Shown in pieces: positions 17,162 to 25,555 of a stretch of 64,000 nucleotides of DNA. Every line of letters starts with the position of its first letter. The first letter of the stretch is position 1. Origin of the DNA: Paraburkholderia oxyphila NBRC 105797 (GTDB lineage Bacteria; Pseudomonadota; Gammaproteobacteria; Burkholderiales; Burkholderiaceae); NCBI RefSeq assembly GCF_000685075.1, contig NZ_BAYD01000028.1:42052-106051 (forward strand), written 5' to 3'. The position numbers and the translations under genes are program-made. Under the pieces are notes generated by a model, which made no database searches, was not told the origin of the DNA, and saw only the letters and a list, made by a program, of their open reading frames with translations.

Positions 17162-17956
17162 ATGGAAATCGACCTTCGCGAGGTTCAGGCGCTGCATGCG
17201 CGCTATGCCCGCGAACACTTCGTCATTGACCTGGAAGGCCAGGTTCGGGCACTGCCGGCACCGCTCCAGCTCTCGCACGAACCCGCAGCCAGTATGTCAC
17301 CTGTGCGGCGAGCGTGGAATGCCCGTTGGCAGCTCGGCCGTGGCGCGCTCATGACTGCGGGCGCCGCGACAATATGTGCAGCGCTCGGCGTGGGTGCGGC
17401 GCATTTGTGGCCGATGGTTCACAACGAACAAGCGCAAGCTCCTGGCTCGCCCAGCCTGCAGCCAGGGACCGCGACCCAGGTGCAAGCGGGCGGCCCGCCT
17501 GACGCGCCAGCACTGGCCGCGTCGGCACCGGCACTTACATCGAAGGATCTGCTCACTGATAACGGTCGTGCGAACTGGAGCGCTGCCGTTGACCCGGCCG
17601 CCCTGCTGCGCCAGGCGCCACGGACACGCGAAAGTGAACTGGCCAATCCAGCAACGCCGCCACGCACGAACGAAGAACAGAAGGCACTTGCCTCGCCATT
17701 GCGTCAGCACGTCACGCATGAAGCACAACCTGTGGCGAGCGCAACGGCAGCCGTCAAGCCCGCGCCGGATGCAGTACCGACTGCCGCCGCCGCTCCCTCC
17801 GCACCGAAGGAAGATCAACCGGCACCGCGACACGTCGTACGGCGTATGGCACGCGCCCATACCTCGCCGGCGCGCACGGAACAGCCGACGAGCACCGAAA
17901 CCGCCAGGCAGCTGGCAGCTCCCGTGCAGCGCAACGGCGACGTACAACTCTTCTGA
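17162..17956 (+). CDS. Single-pass membrane protein with proline-rich tail (264 aa)
   Basis: The start at 17162 follows GAGGAG. N-terminal about 60 residues are cytoplasmic (MEIDLREVQALHARYAREHFVIDL). One membrane segment (ALMTAGAATICAALGVGAAHLW) is followed by a long Ala/Pro/Thr-rich, presumably periplasmic, region ending RNGDVQLF. This is a type II topology like secretion or envelope-spanning adaptors. It ends 11 bases before the bactofilin start. An upstream CTTGACTTC at about 17107 recurs before other plus-strand genes here. Family unknown. Confidence 0.55.
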   Translation: MEIDLREVQALHARYAREHFVIDLEGQVRALPAPLQLSHEPAASMSPVRRAWNARWQLGRGALMTAGAATICAALGVGAAHLWPMVHNEQAQAPGSPSLQPGTATQVQAGGPPDAPALAASAPALTSKDLLTDNGRANWSAAVDPAALLRQAPRTRESELANPATPPRTNEEQKALASPLRQHVTHEAQPVASATAAVKPAPDAVPTAAAAPSAPKEDQPAPRHVVRRMARAHTSPARTEQPTSTETARQLAAPVQRNGDVQLF

Positions 17957-17967
17957 AGGACCGCAGC

Positions 17968-18387
17968 ATGAAACCGCAAAACACGCTCAGCGTCACGCTG
18001 CTCGCGCCCGGTTCGGCAATCGAGGGCAATCTCATTCTCGACCATGGCGTGAGCCTCTTTGGGATCGTCGACGGGAACATGATCACTAACGAAGGGCTAC
18101 TGCACGTCGGGCCTGGCGGTCTGGTGAAAGGCCAGGTCGAAGGCGAACACGTGCGCGTCGACGGCACGGTCGAAGGCGACGTGCATGCGCGCGGTTCGCT
18201 GGAAATCAACGGCCGCGTGAAGGGCAACATCTTCTACTGCGGCACGATCCGGCTCGGACCGTCTGCATCGCTGGAAGGCCAGCTCAAGCGCGTCGCGCGC
18301 GAACTGGTCATCGAAAACGAACCAACCGCACAGCCGGAGACGTCGAACGTGCAACCGCTGCCGCGCGGCGCTGTTGCCTCGGTGTAG
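17968..18387 (+). CDS. Bactofilin (polymer-forming cytoskeletal protein, 139 aa)
   Basis: The central 90 residues are the repetitive beta-helix typical of bactofilins (DUF583): IEGNLILDHGVSLFGIVDGNMI, LHVGPGGLVKGQVEGEHVRVDGTVEGDVHARGSLEINGRVKGNIFYCG, with short disordered ends. Bactofilins polymerise without nucleotide and act as scaffolds, often at membranes. Being next to a single-pass membrane protein suggests a membrane-anchored scaffold. GAAGGA precedes the ATG. Confidence 0.85.
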   Translation: MKPQNTLSVTLLAPGSAIEGNLILDHGVSLFGIVDGNMITNEGLLHVGPGGLVKGQVEGEHVRVDGTVEGDVHARGSLEINGRVKGNIFYCGTIRLGPSASLEGQLKRVARELVIENEPTAQPETSNVQPLPRGAVASV

Positions 18388-18433
18388 AAATCTCATGTGA
18401 CCTCGGGATTCACGCAGCCCCCGGAGAGGAAAC

Positions 18434-18798
18434 GGCGATGACACGGCCGGCGCTATAGTCTCAGCAACTGGCTGGCTGATCGTGAACCCGCTGCAGCTTA
18501 CGGAGACAAACTGCATCAAGGATATCTACGTCGTTGAGCCGTGGCGCCGTCGCGAGATCGGGAAAGCCTTTGTGAAGCTGACGATATCGGTTTGCCCTTA
18601 TCGTCACTTCGGCCTGGTCTCGATCTCAAGACGTTGGAGTTCTGGTGCAGCGTTGCCCCCGACCCCGTTTTCGACAGGCGCTTGAATATGGGCCTGACTC
18701 CCCGCGAGTTCGAGTTTTTAGACACTTGCCAGGTTTCTTTCGACAGTCCGCGATGGGTCGCCAAGGCTGATGAAGCCAGCACCCGGGCACCTGACTGA
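18434..18798 (+). pseudogene. GNAT-type acetyltransferase remnant
   Basis: One frame reads GDDTAGAIVSATGWLIVNP...CIKDIYVVEPWRRREIGKAFVKLTI, the strand-turn and acetyl-CoA-binding motif ([RQ]xxGx[GA]) of GNAT proteins. Near 18615 the frame shifts by one to continue DLKTLEFWCSVAPDPVFDRRLNMGLTPREFEFLDTCQ. The N-terminal third is missing, and no start codon or ribosome-binding site remains. Not expected to be functional. Confidence 0.5.
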
Positions 18799-18849
18799 CG
18801 TTCCCTCCGCCTGGTGCCAAATGCCTCGCGCATACGGTTTTATTGCCAC

Positions 18850-18866
18850 GTACGTTTTTCACGTAC
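18850..18866. promoter_or_regulatory. Inverted repeat GTACG-N7-CGTAC, copy 1
   Basis: GTACGTTTTTCACGTAC. First of three copies with identical geometry upstream of the AbiE genes; candidate operator. Confidence 0.5.
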
Positions 18867-19127
18867 AAGCATGAGAAAACGTGCAAGCGAGCGCGGCGAT
18901 CCGATCCACATCGTCCATCGCGTGTAACGCGCGTGAAAGAGCCACGTCACGCGCAGATAACTTGCGCCGCGTCGGCCACACCTAGTCTTGCGATGCGCGC
19001 GTAAGTAAAGCAGCGCTGTACCGCGCCGCTCCGGCTTGCCGCGAACAGCGCCAGGCGCCGTTGATGGGCGTCGGCACCAGCGTGCTCTGTCCCCCTATCA
19101 TCCCGATCGTGTACGGTTTGTCTTTCG

Positions 19128-19144
19128 GTACGCTTTTAGCGTAC
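19128..19144. promoter_or_regulatory. Inverted repeat GTACG-N7-CGTAC, copy 2
   Basis: GTACGCTTTTAGCGTAC, perfect arms, 142 bases upstream of the AbiEi start. Confidence 0.55.
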
Positions 19145-19237
19145 ACGCACCCGGAACGTACATGCGCTCGCGGCGACCGGCGGGAGTGCCCAGAAATCCT
19201 GGCTCGGCCAGCCGTTTGTACGTTATTTGTATTGCGT

Positions 19238-19254
19238 ACGTTCTTAGCATACAC
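19238..19254. promoter_or_regulatory. Inverted repeat GTACG-N7-CRTAC, copy 3
   Basis: GTACGTTCTTAGCATAC (one arm mismatch) 32 bases upstream of the AbiEi start, where it would overlap the promoter. A further half site AACGTAC lies at about 19264. Confidence 0.55.
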
Positions 19255-19285
19255 TGACTATCTAACGTACACGAGGACTTCCCTG

Positions 19286-20356
19286 ATGGCTGCTACCGTC
19301 CGCCTCTCCGCCTCAAAGCAGATGGCGCTTAGCCTGGCGTGCGAAGCCTTTGCAGACTCCACGCAGCGATTTCTCGCCGCGCCCCGCCTTGACGTGACCA
19401 ATCACCCGGAAATGGCTGACGCGGCGATCCACTTCACCGTTTCGGGCAAGCAGTTCGATATGCCCGTGGTCATCTCCCCCAATGCACCCTCCCGGGCAGT
19501 CTACGATGCCACCGCTATCGTACGAAACCGGCCACGAGGCCGGCTCGACCCCGCAGCCGGCCGGCCGCTGATGGTGGTCACCAACCACGTGTCGTCCAGG
19601 CTCGCCGCGACTCTCATCGCCAACCGTGTACCGTTTCTGGACACAGCGGGGAACGTCTACCTCGACGAGCCGGAGGCAACGGTCATGATCACGGGCCGCC
19701 GAGCACCCAGGCTCAAGCACACCGACCTGACCTCGCGCTCGACGACCCCGAAGGGGCTGCGTGTGTCGTTTGCGCTCGCCACCCAGCCCGACCTCGTGGA
19801 GCAGCCTTACCGCACCATCGCAGACGCGTCCGGGGTAGCGCTGAACACGGTCAACCTGGCGGTCGATGATCTCGTCGCGCGCCGGCTGGTCATCAAAAAG
19901 AAGGACCGCCGGATGATCGCTGACCGGCAACAGTTCAACAAGGACTGGGCCACGCTGTACCCCACCGGGCTGCGCACAAAGCTGGCCTCGCGGCGCTACA
20001 CCACCAATGTAGGGATTGACTGGTGGAAAAGCGCACCGCTGCAGGACTTCAACGCCCGCCTGGGTGGAGAGTGCGCCGCGGAAGCCCTCACACACGAGAA
20101 CAAGCCCGTGTCGGTGACAATTTATGCGCACGGTGGGGCTGCACCGCCCCTTATGGCGGCAGCTCGCCTGCGCCCAGACCCTCATGGCGAGGTCGAGATA
20201 CTCGAGTCATTCTGGCCAGAGCGTGCGGAACAACGCTGGGACGTCCCGCCGGGTGTCGTTCATCCCCTCCTCGTCTACGCCGACCTGATCGCCTCTGGCG
20301 ACAGCCGGAACCACGCCGTTGCACAGACCATCCATGAACGCTTCCTTGATCGTTAA
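19286..20356 (+). CDS. AbiEi-family antitoxin / transcriptional regulator (356 aa)
   Basis: Matches the plasmid AbiEi-type family: VTNHVSSRLAATLIANRVPFLDTAGNVYLD, a winged helix (PYRTIADASGVALNTVNLAVDDLVARRLVIKK), then RQQFNKDWATLYPTGLRTKLASRRY...DWW, and a C-terminal LLVYADLIASGDSRNHAVAQTIHERFL. In type IV toxin-antitoxin systems AbiEi neutralises the AbiEii nucleotidyltransferase indirectly and represses its own promoter by binding inverted repeats. The start at 19286 is chosen for GAGGACT upstream; the frame is open further upstream but through the operator region. It overlaps the toxin gene by 23 bases. Confidence 0.8.
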   Translation: MAATVRLSASKQMALSLACEAFADSTQRFLAAPRLDVTNHPEMADAAIHFTVSGKQFDMPVVISPNAPSRAVYDATAIVRNRPRGRLDPAAGRPLMVVTNHVSSRLAATLIANRVPFLDTAGNVYLDEPEATVMITGRRAPRLKHTDLTSRSTTPKGLRVSFALATQPDLVEQPYRTIADASGVALNTVNLAVDDLVARRLVIKKKDRRMIADRQQFNKDWATLYPTGLRTKLASRRYTTNVGIDWWKSAPLQDFNARLGGECAAEALTHENKPVSVTIYAHGGAAPPLMAAARLRPDPHGEVEILESFWPERAEQRWDVPPGVVHPLLVYADLIASGDSRNHAVAQTIHERFLDR

Positions 20357-21251
20357 GGTGCCGGCCGAACGGCCGGTGGCCCCCCTCGCCATTGCCCTGC
20401 TCGCCGCCGTGAAGACCGCCTGCGAGACACTCGGCACGCGGTTCGTGCTCGCTGGCGCCACCGCCCGTGACATCCAGTTCTTGCACCTGCACGGCGTGAA
20501 GGCGCCGACCGCCACGCGGGACGTGGACGTAGCGGTGTGCGCGATCAGTTGGGAATTTCACCAGCGCCTCATCGACGAGCTACTCGCGACCGGCCAGTTC
20601 ACACGCGACGCGAAGGCCCAGCAGAAGCTCATATTCCGTCGCAAGGGGGACACGTATGGCGTGCAGCTCGACCTCGTGCCGTTCGGACCGCTGGAAGCGC
20701 CGCCGGGCGCCATCGCGTGGCCGCCTGACGGCGATATCGTAATGAACGTGCTCGGCTTCCAGGAAGCCGTCGACACGGCACAGGAGGTCGATATCGGCGA
20801 AGGTGTCGTGGTCCCCGTCGTAACGATTCCCGCTTTCGTGCTGCTCAAGCTCATGGCGTGGCAAGACCGGCGGACCCAGAAGAGCACCGACGCTTCGGAT
20901 CTGCTCTTCGTGCTGCGCCAGTTCTTTTCCGCCGGAAACGAAATGCGCTTGTATGACGAGGGGCTGGATCTGCTCGAAGCCTGCGACTTCAACGCCGAAA
21001 TCGCGGCCGCAGGCCTGCTCGGGCGGGAGGCACGGGACGTCGCGTACCCCGAAACCAGGGAAGCCGTGCGCGCCATCCTGCAGACACAGGCGACCTATGC
21101 AACGCTTAAGGCCGACCTGCTCGCGCGCGCCGCGACGCTCGCGTTCGGTGAGTTCGTCGACGATTCCGACGACCTGCTTGATGCCTTCAGGGCGCAGTTC
21201 ATGATCGAGCCGGCGGCCGACGGCGCGACCGGAGCTGCCGCTCAGGGCTAG
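20334..21251 (+). CDS. AbiEii-family nucleotidyltransferase toxin (305 aa)
   Basis: Nucleotidyltransferase fold with the expected signatures: FVLAGATARDIQFL, then TATRDVDVAV (the D-x-D metal ligands), and the helical region VVTIPAFVLLKLMAWQDRRTQKSTDASDLLFVLRQF that carries the conserved Lys and Asp. AbiEii proteins transfer nucleotides to cellular RNA, inhibiting growth, and serve in phage abortive infection or plasmid stabilisation. An ATG at 20319 is also possible. Overlap with the antitoxin frame indicates coupled translation. Confidence 0.8.
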   Translation: MNASLIVKVPAERPVAPLAIALLAAVKTACETLGTRFVLAGATARDIQFLHLHGVKAPTATRDVDVAVCAISWEFHQRLIDELLATGQFTRDAKAQQKLIFRRKGDTYGVQLDLVPFGPLEAPPGAIAWPPDGDIVMNVLGFQEAVDTAQEVDIGEGVVVPVVTIPAFVLLKLMAWQDRRTQKSTDASDLLFVLRQFFSAGNEMRLYDEGLDLLEACDFNAEIAAAGLLGREARDVAYPETREAVRAILQTQATYATLKADLLARAATLAFGEFVDDSDDLLDAFRAQFMIEPAADGATGAAAQG

Positions 21252-21382
21252 GCTGCGTCGGCAACCTGCGCCGCGCCGACCTCCGCCATCGAACTTGCGA
21301 CTGCAGGTTGCGGGTGCGGGGTGAACCACGTCGCGAATTACGCCGACATTCAGACTCCGGCCGTAACAGGCGGAATGGACCG

Positions 21383-23095
21383 TCAGGCCTCGGGCACCTG
21401 GGATTCGTGGATGAAACGCGTCGGCGGGTTCTTGCGGATTGAGGTGATCGTAAGTGTTTCCCGTGCACGTGTCATCGCGACGTAAAAGAGCCGCCGCTCC
21501 TCCGGCTCAGGGCTCTTCTGGTCAGGCACCACGCTCTCTTCCGAGCGCGTGATCCAGACGTGGTCCCACTCCAGCCCTTTCGAACTGTGCATCGTCGTCA
21601 GTACGAGTGCATCGGGCGCGGGCTCGTTGTTCGCCCGCTTCAGGAACTCGATGCGCTCGCTGAATGACCCATTCAATCGAGCGATCACGTCGTAGGTCGC
21701 GACGATCGCGCGCTCCGCTGATTCCTTGCGTACATACAGCATCATCCACTCGCGCACGCCCTCGAGCGCCAGCGAGTAGAACTGCCTCTCGCACAGTGCC
21801 TGCCACTCGGCGAAGCGCTTCATGAAGCCTCGATAGGCCGTTGCGTTCTCTTCGTGCAGGCCAAGCGCGACCAGATCTTTCTTCTGCTTCTGCACGAGCG
21901 TCGTGCCCATGGCGTTGTGCAGCGCCGTCAGGTCGCGCGTGCTCATGCCCGCGTAGCCAAGAACGGCGTCCAGTCCGTTGAGCTTCACGCGTTGCACGAT
22001 CTGCAGCAGGTTGCACATGAGCGCACCTTCGGGCTGGTCAAGCACGGAGCGACCCGAGGCGCGGTAGTACTTCACGCCGTGCGAGCGGCACACCGACTCG
22101 ATCGGATCCAGCACGCGGTTGGTACGCGAGAGGATTGCGCACGACTGCCCCGCTGCGAGCAACGGCTGCAGCGCCTCGATGGCGGCCGTCGCGTCCTCGT
22201 ATTCGTCGTTGAAGCGGCGCGCCACGACGGTACCGCCCGCGCCTTTTTCCGCGTGTAGAACCTTTGCGATCCGGTCGGTGTTGTGCTGGATGAGGCGGTC
22301 GGCAGCGGCCAGGATCTCTGAGCGGCAACGGTAGTTGCTCCCGAGCACGACGCGCTGGGCGTCGAACTTCGTCGCGAAGCCCTCCATGCCGCGAAACCCC
22401 ATCGCAGCACGAAAGCCGTAGATGCTCTGGTCGTCGTCACCCACCACGGTCACGTGCGCGCCGGCGGCGGCATGCAGCTCCACCCACCGGTACTGAAGCG
22501 GGTCGGTATCCTGGAACTCATCGACGAGCAGATGGGTGAACGCGTATGGTTCAATGTCACCCGACTCCATACCCGCGATCGCCAGGCGCAACATGTCCTG
22601 GAAGTCGATCTTGCCGTTGCGCGCGAGTGCGTCCTCGTATGCCGTGTACAGGATCTCCTCGGGTGACCCTTCGATCGCGTGGGTCACGCCAGTCTTGAGT
22701 TGCTCGATGACCGGCACGGCCTCCTCGACTTTCCAGTTCAGCCCCGTCTCCGCAAGCACGCGGATGAGCAGGCCGGTCCGGTCACCCTCCGATGCAATGT
22801 CACGACGCTTACCGCCCGGGCGTCCAATCTGCCGGAAGCCCAACGAGTGAAACGTGCCCGCGATCAGACGCGCTTTCGCGCCCGCGCCGGCGAGCGCGAG
22901 GATACGCTCGCGCAGTTCCATGGCCGCGTCCTTGCTGAAAGTAACCGCCCCAACCCTGCTGCCGGGAGCCGCGAGCAGCGACGCAGCCTTGGACGCGATG
23001 GTTTTCGTCTTGCCAGCGCCGGGGCACGCCACTGCCAGGCAGTGCCCCCGCGCCTGCGCGACTTCGAGTTGCCGGGGGTTCAGGCCGTCGAGCAT
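21383..23095 (-). CDS. UvrD/PcrA-like superfamily 1A DNA helicase (570 aa)
   Basis: All SF1A motifs are visible: Walker A VACPGAGKTKTIASKA (about 24-39), motif Ia VGAVTFSKDAA, motif II LLVDEFQDTDPLQYR, motif III VVGDDDQSIYGFRAA, motif IV LGSNYRCRSEIL, motif V LTTMHSSKGLEWDHVWI and motif VI LFYVAMTRARETL. At 570 residues it is shorter than UvrD/Rep (about 670-720) and lacks much of the 2B region and C-terminal tail. It lies 10 bases after the 23106-23978 gene, behind the operator at 24126. Role in plasmid replication, conjugation or repair is inferred. Confidence 0.85.
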   Translation of the reverse strand: MLDGLNPRQLEVAQARGHCLAVACPGAGKTKTIASKAASLLAAPGSRVGAVTFSKDAAMELRERILALAGAGAKARLIAGTFHSLGFRQIGRPGGKRRDIASEGDRTGLLIRVLAETGLNWKVEEAVPVIEQLKTGVTHAIEGSPEEILYTAYEDALARNGKIDFQDMLRLAIAGMESGDIEPYAFTHLLVDEFQDTDPLQYRWVELHAAAGAHVTVVGDDDQSIYGFRAAMGFRGMEGFATKFDAQRVVLGSNYRCRSEILAAADRLIQHNTDRIAKVLHAEKGAGGTVVARRFNDEYEDATAAIEALQPLLAAGQSCAILSRTNRVLDPIESVCRSHGVKYYRASGRSVLDQPEGALMCNLLQIVQRVKLNGLDAVLGYAGMSTRDLTALHNAMGTTLVQKQKKDLVALGLHEENATAYRGFMKRFAEWQALCERQFYSLALEGVREWMMLYVRKESAERAIVATYDVIARLNGSFSERIEFLKRANNEPAPDALVLTTMHSSKGLEWDHVWITRSEESVVPDQKSPEPEERRLFYVAMTRARETLTITSIRKNPPTRFIHESQVPEA

Positions 23096-23105
23096 GGCGC
23101 GTCGC

Positions 23106-23978
23106 TCAGAGGCCTCGAACCGTGGTCATCAGGCGAAGATGGCTCATGTAGCCGCGCACGCCGACCGGGTGGAACTTTCGAAGGAAGCGCCCGGTTTCCT
23201 CGTCGACATCGGACTGGTCACGTGCGCCATTCCAGACGAGGAAATCGAAGTTGTCCATCACACGGTCAAAGCGCATGATCACAGCAAGCAGGCGCATCGA
23301 GAAGCGGGAGTACGCCTCGACCGTGATCTCCAGGGAGGGCTTGGTGACGGCCGGACGGAACACGATGTCACCGCGCGTGGTCATCTCGCGCTCGGTCCGT
23401 CCACGAAAGCGGTCCGCGACCTGGAACTGCTCATCCACATACGCCTCAAGCGCTTCCAGCTGCTTTTCGAACCACGCGCTCACGACTTCCTTTTCCTGCT
23501 CGCCAAACGTCGTGTTGCCGAAGCGCTGGATGTTCAGGCTCATGCGGTTGAGATACGGCCACCATTGTTCGAAGAGCGGCCGCAGACGGGTATGGTTCAG
23601 ACGAACCGTTGCGGGCACGATCGCCGCACCGGCAAGCTGCTTGTCGAGCAGTTGGCGCCCAATCTCACGGCGACGGCGGATGATCGCGACGCGCTCCGCA
23701 GGTGGCAGGTCACGGAAGAAGCGACGGGTGCGCTCAACCTGCTGACGCTTGTCGTCGGCTTCCGACTCGCTGATCATGCCCTCGCGTTGCAGCGTTGTCG
23801 CGTCGTTCTCCATTTGCTGGAGCTCGTTCTCCAGCTCACCGTCGTCTGCGCCATCGGTCACGTTGGCCAACCCGGCTACGGCTTCATACAGCACGTTACC
23901 CGCCTGAAGTGGCGTCGCGAGAGCGGTACCGATTGCCGCGTCGCCGATCTGGATCGTGTCTTCGTTGTTGGTGCTCAT
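23106..23978 (-). CDS. Conserved-looking hypothetical protein (290 aa)
   Basis: Start ATG at 23978 after GGGAGC. An acidic N terminus is followed by helical segments (DGELENELQQMENDATTLQREGMISESEADDKRQQVERTRRFFRDLPPAERVAIIRRRREIGRQLL) and a domain around WFEKQLEALEAYVDEQFQVADRFRGRTEREMT...ITVEAYSRFSMRLLAVIMRFDRVMDNFDFLVWNG. No enzymatic motif seen. It is the first gene behind the 24126 operator and is followed by the helicase, suggesting joint function. Confidence 0.6.
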   Translation of the reverse strand: MSTNNEDTIQIGDAAIGTALATPLQAGNVLYEAVAGLANVTDGADDGELENELQQMENDATTLQREGMISESEADDKRQQVERTRRFFRDLPPAERVAIIRRRREIGRQLLDKQLAGAAIVPATVRLNHTRLRPLFEQWWPYLNRMSLNIQRFGNTTFGEQEKEVVSAWFEKQLEALEAYVDEQFQVADRFRGRTEREMTTRGDIVFRPAVTKPSLEITVEAYSRFSMRLLAVIMRFDRVMDNFDFLVWNGARDQSDVDEETGRFLRKFHPVGVRGYMSHLRLMTTVRGL

Positions 23979-24125
23979 GTCGGGCTCCCGGGAAAGTTGC
24001 ACGCGCACGAGCGCGCGGCATTCACCTATTGTTGCGAGGTCGGACCGACACGCGCGGGCAAAACGCGTGGAAATGAAGGGGCTTTCGGCCCGGCACCGTT
24101 CTCCCGGTCAAGAAACGCCGCGCCC

Positions 24126-24185
24126 GTTTAGGCGCCTAAACGCTTAAATGCAAAAAGCTCACGTTTTCGTGCGCTTTTCGGGAAC
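24126..24185 (-). promoter_or_regulatory. Operator/promoter repeat, copy 1 (GTTTAGGCGCCTAAAC)
   Basis: A perfect 16-base palindrome at 24126-24141 followed by a conserved flank (GCTTAAA..., GCTTTTCGGG). The most divergent of four copies. It lies 148 bases upstream of the 23978 start, heading the helicase operon. The 24009-24207 gap has no gene. Confidence 0.7.
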
Positions 24186-24207
24186 AGAAACGGAAAAGGT
24201 GCGTGGT

Positions 24208-24813
24208 TCAGGCCGACGAACTCACGATCCAAAGGAGCAAAGGGAGGAAGATGGCGAGGATCGTCCACCACTGCGCGATAATGGGCACGGGCAGCACGAG
24301 AACGACGAACGCACTGCCGAGCACCATGAGTACGCCGTGCATCGCCAGGTGGAATGAGAGCGGGCTTGCGAAACCCGCGGCGGCCGCGCGGATCTTGCGC
24401 CGCATGGTCCCGTCAACCCACGCAGCGGTGCATAGCACGACCGTTCCAGCGAGCCAGGCCTTCATCACCACCGCGCGGTAGAGCGCGCGGTACATGAGCA
24501 TCCAGAAGTGGCGGCCCCACCCCTGCGCGAAGCTGCGGGTGCCGTCCGCGTCGAATCCGTCGTCGCCCCCCGCGCTCAGGGTCGCCTGGACCGCGCCGGT
24601 CGTCACGAAAAAGCGGCGAAACAGGAGATTCGTCGTGTCGACCGCGTTCGATGCACGTTCGTCTCCGAGCGCCCGTACTGTCGACTGCGATTCCGCAGCG
24701 CTGATCTCGAACAGCCCGCGGTCCGGGATGATGGGAAGAAGGACGCTTGCGAGCAGTGGCACAACGAAGAACCACCACTTCACGTGCCGCACGAACCGGC
24801 TGCTGCTAGCCAT
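24208..24813 (-). CDS. DUF4400 conjugation-associated membrane protein (201 aa)
   Basis: One N-terminal membrane segment (WWFFVVPLLASVLLPII), a periplasmic part with the family pattern ERASNAVDTTNLLFRRFFVTTGAV...FAQGWGRHFWMLMYRALYRAVVMKAWL, and three further membrane segments. DUF4400 proteins accompany TraD in integrating conjugative elements and related plasmids; function not established. Last gene of the trb/TraD operon. GGAGCG precedes the ATG, and it overlaps the preceding gene by eight bases. Confidence 0.7.
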   Translation of the reverse strand: MASSSRFVRHVKWWFFVVPLLASVLLPIIPDRGLFEISAAESQSTVRALGDERASNAVDTTNLLFRRFFVTTGAVQATLSAGGDDGFDADGTRSFAQGWGRHFWMLMYRALYRAVVMKAWLAGTVVLCTAAWVDGTMRRKIRAAAAGFASPLSFHLAMHGVLMVLGSAFVVLVLPVPIIAQWWTILAIFLPLLLWIVSSSA

Positions 24814-25066
24814 GAAGCGACGCTCCGATACGGAAGATCAGATAGGCGGGAAATGCGATCAGGCCGGCGACGCTGATCCAGAAGCGAACCGGATTGCGTA
24901 CGATCACGATGGCAAGGCCATAGGCCCGCGCGCCCCGGCCGCGTGCGAACTCGCGCGGCGCGGGCGCTGCGGCGTCATCCTGGGCCGCAGCCGTCGAGAG
25001 TGCGCGCCTCGCGGCGTCCGGGTCAAGCCCCGACAATTTCGCTATCAGGGTAGCTGTGAGCGACAT
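24806..25066 (-). CDS. Small membrane protein of the conjugation operon (86 aa)
   Basis: Starts MSLTATLIAKLSGLDPDAARRALS after CGAGGAC. An Ala-rich linker leads to one or two hydrophobic segments (LAIVIVRNPVRFWISVAGLIAFPAYLIFRIG). It overlaps the upstream gene by 44 bases and the DUF4400 gene by eight. Probably a small inner-membrane accessory. Family unknown. Confidence 0.5.
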   Translation of the reverse strand: MSLTATLIAKLSGLDPDAARRALSTAAAQDDAAAPAPREFARGRGARAYGLAIVIVRNPVRFWISVAGLIAFPAYLIFRIGASLHG

Positions 25067-25544
25067 CGTAGTCCTCGAAGTAAAGCCGGAATCCCTCTCC
25101 GGTGAGCGCGCGCGCGGCAAGCTGGAAAGCCGCGGTCTTGTGCGTGATGCGCTCCGGACACGCCTCGTCGACCATCTCGATGGTGCAATCGGAAAAGCGC
25201 GCCTCGAACACGGTCACGGGTTCAAACATCGGCGACCAGATGTGGAGGCGTTCGCCCTGCCGTGCCACGTAGCGCCGCGCGTACAGCAGGTGCGCGCGGC
25301 GAAAGAGGCCCTGCATGAAGGCAACGTGCGGCTCGCCGGTCTTGCGTACGCCTTTGTACCCCGCCAGTCCGTCCTCGAGCATCTCGCGCATGAGCGGTTC
25401 GCGCTCTCCGACGAACCGCTCGCCGATGAAATCGGCCAGACGCGAGCACGCGAGCTCCAGTTCGGGCGCAAGCGTGAACACCGGCACGAGGTGCCCGGAG
25501 AGCTTGTAGTCGCGAATGATTTTTTTGAACACAGTGGAAGTCAT
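25023..25544 (-). CDS. Conjugation-operon hypothetical protein (173 aa)
   Basis: Starts MTSTVFKKIIRDYKLSGHLVPVFTLAPELELACSRLADFIGERFVGERE after AAAAAAGG, 11 bases beyond the TraD stop. Soluble, mixed alpha/beta with no recognised catalytic motif. The N-terminal half looks helical; the C-terminal half (RLHIWSPMFEPVTVFEARFSDCTIEMVDEACPERITHKTAAFQLA) looks beta-rich. Position between TraD and DUF4400 suggests a transfer accessory. Confidence 0.5.
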   Translation of the reverse strand: MTSTVFKKIIRDYKLSGHLVPVFTLAPELELACSRLADFIGERFVGEREPLMREMLEDGLAGYKGVRKTGEPHVAFMQGLFRRAHLLYARRYVARQGERLHIWSPMFEPVTVFEARFSDCTIEMVDEACPERITHKTAAFQLAARALTGEGFRLYFEDYDVAHSYPDSEIVGA

Positions 25545-25555
25545 GCCTTTTTTAA

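Noticed and set aside
22854..24131. 425-codon plus-strand frame opposite the helicase genes
   Set aside because: Exact antisense of well-supported genes in GC-rich DNA; no motif.
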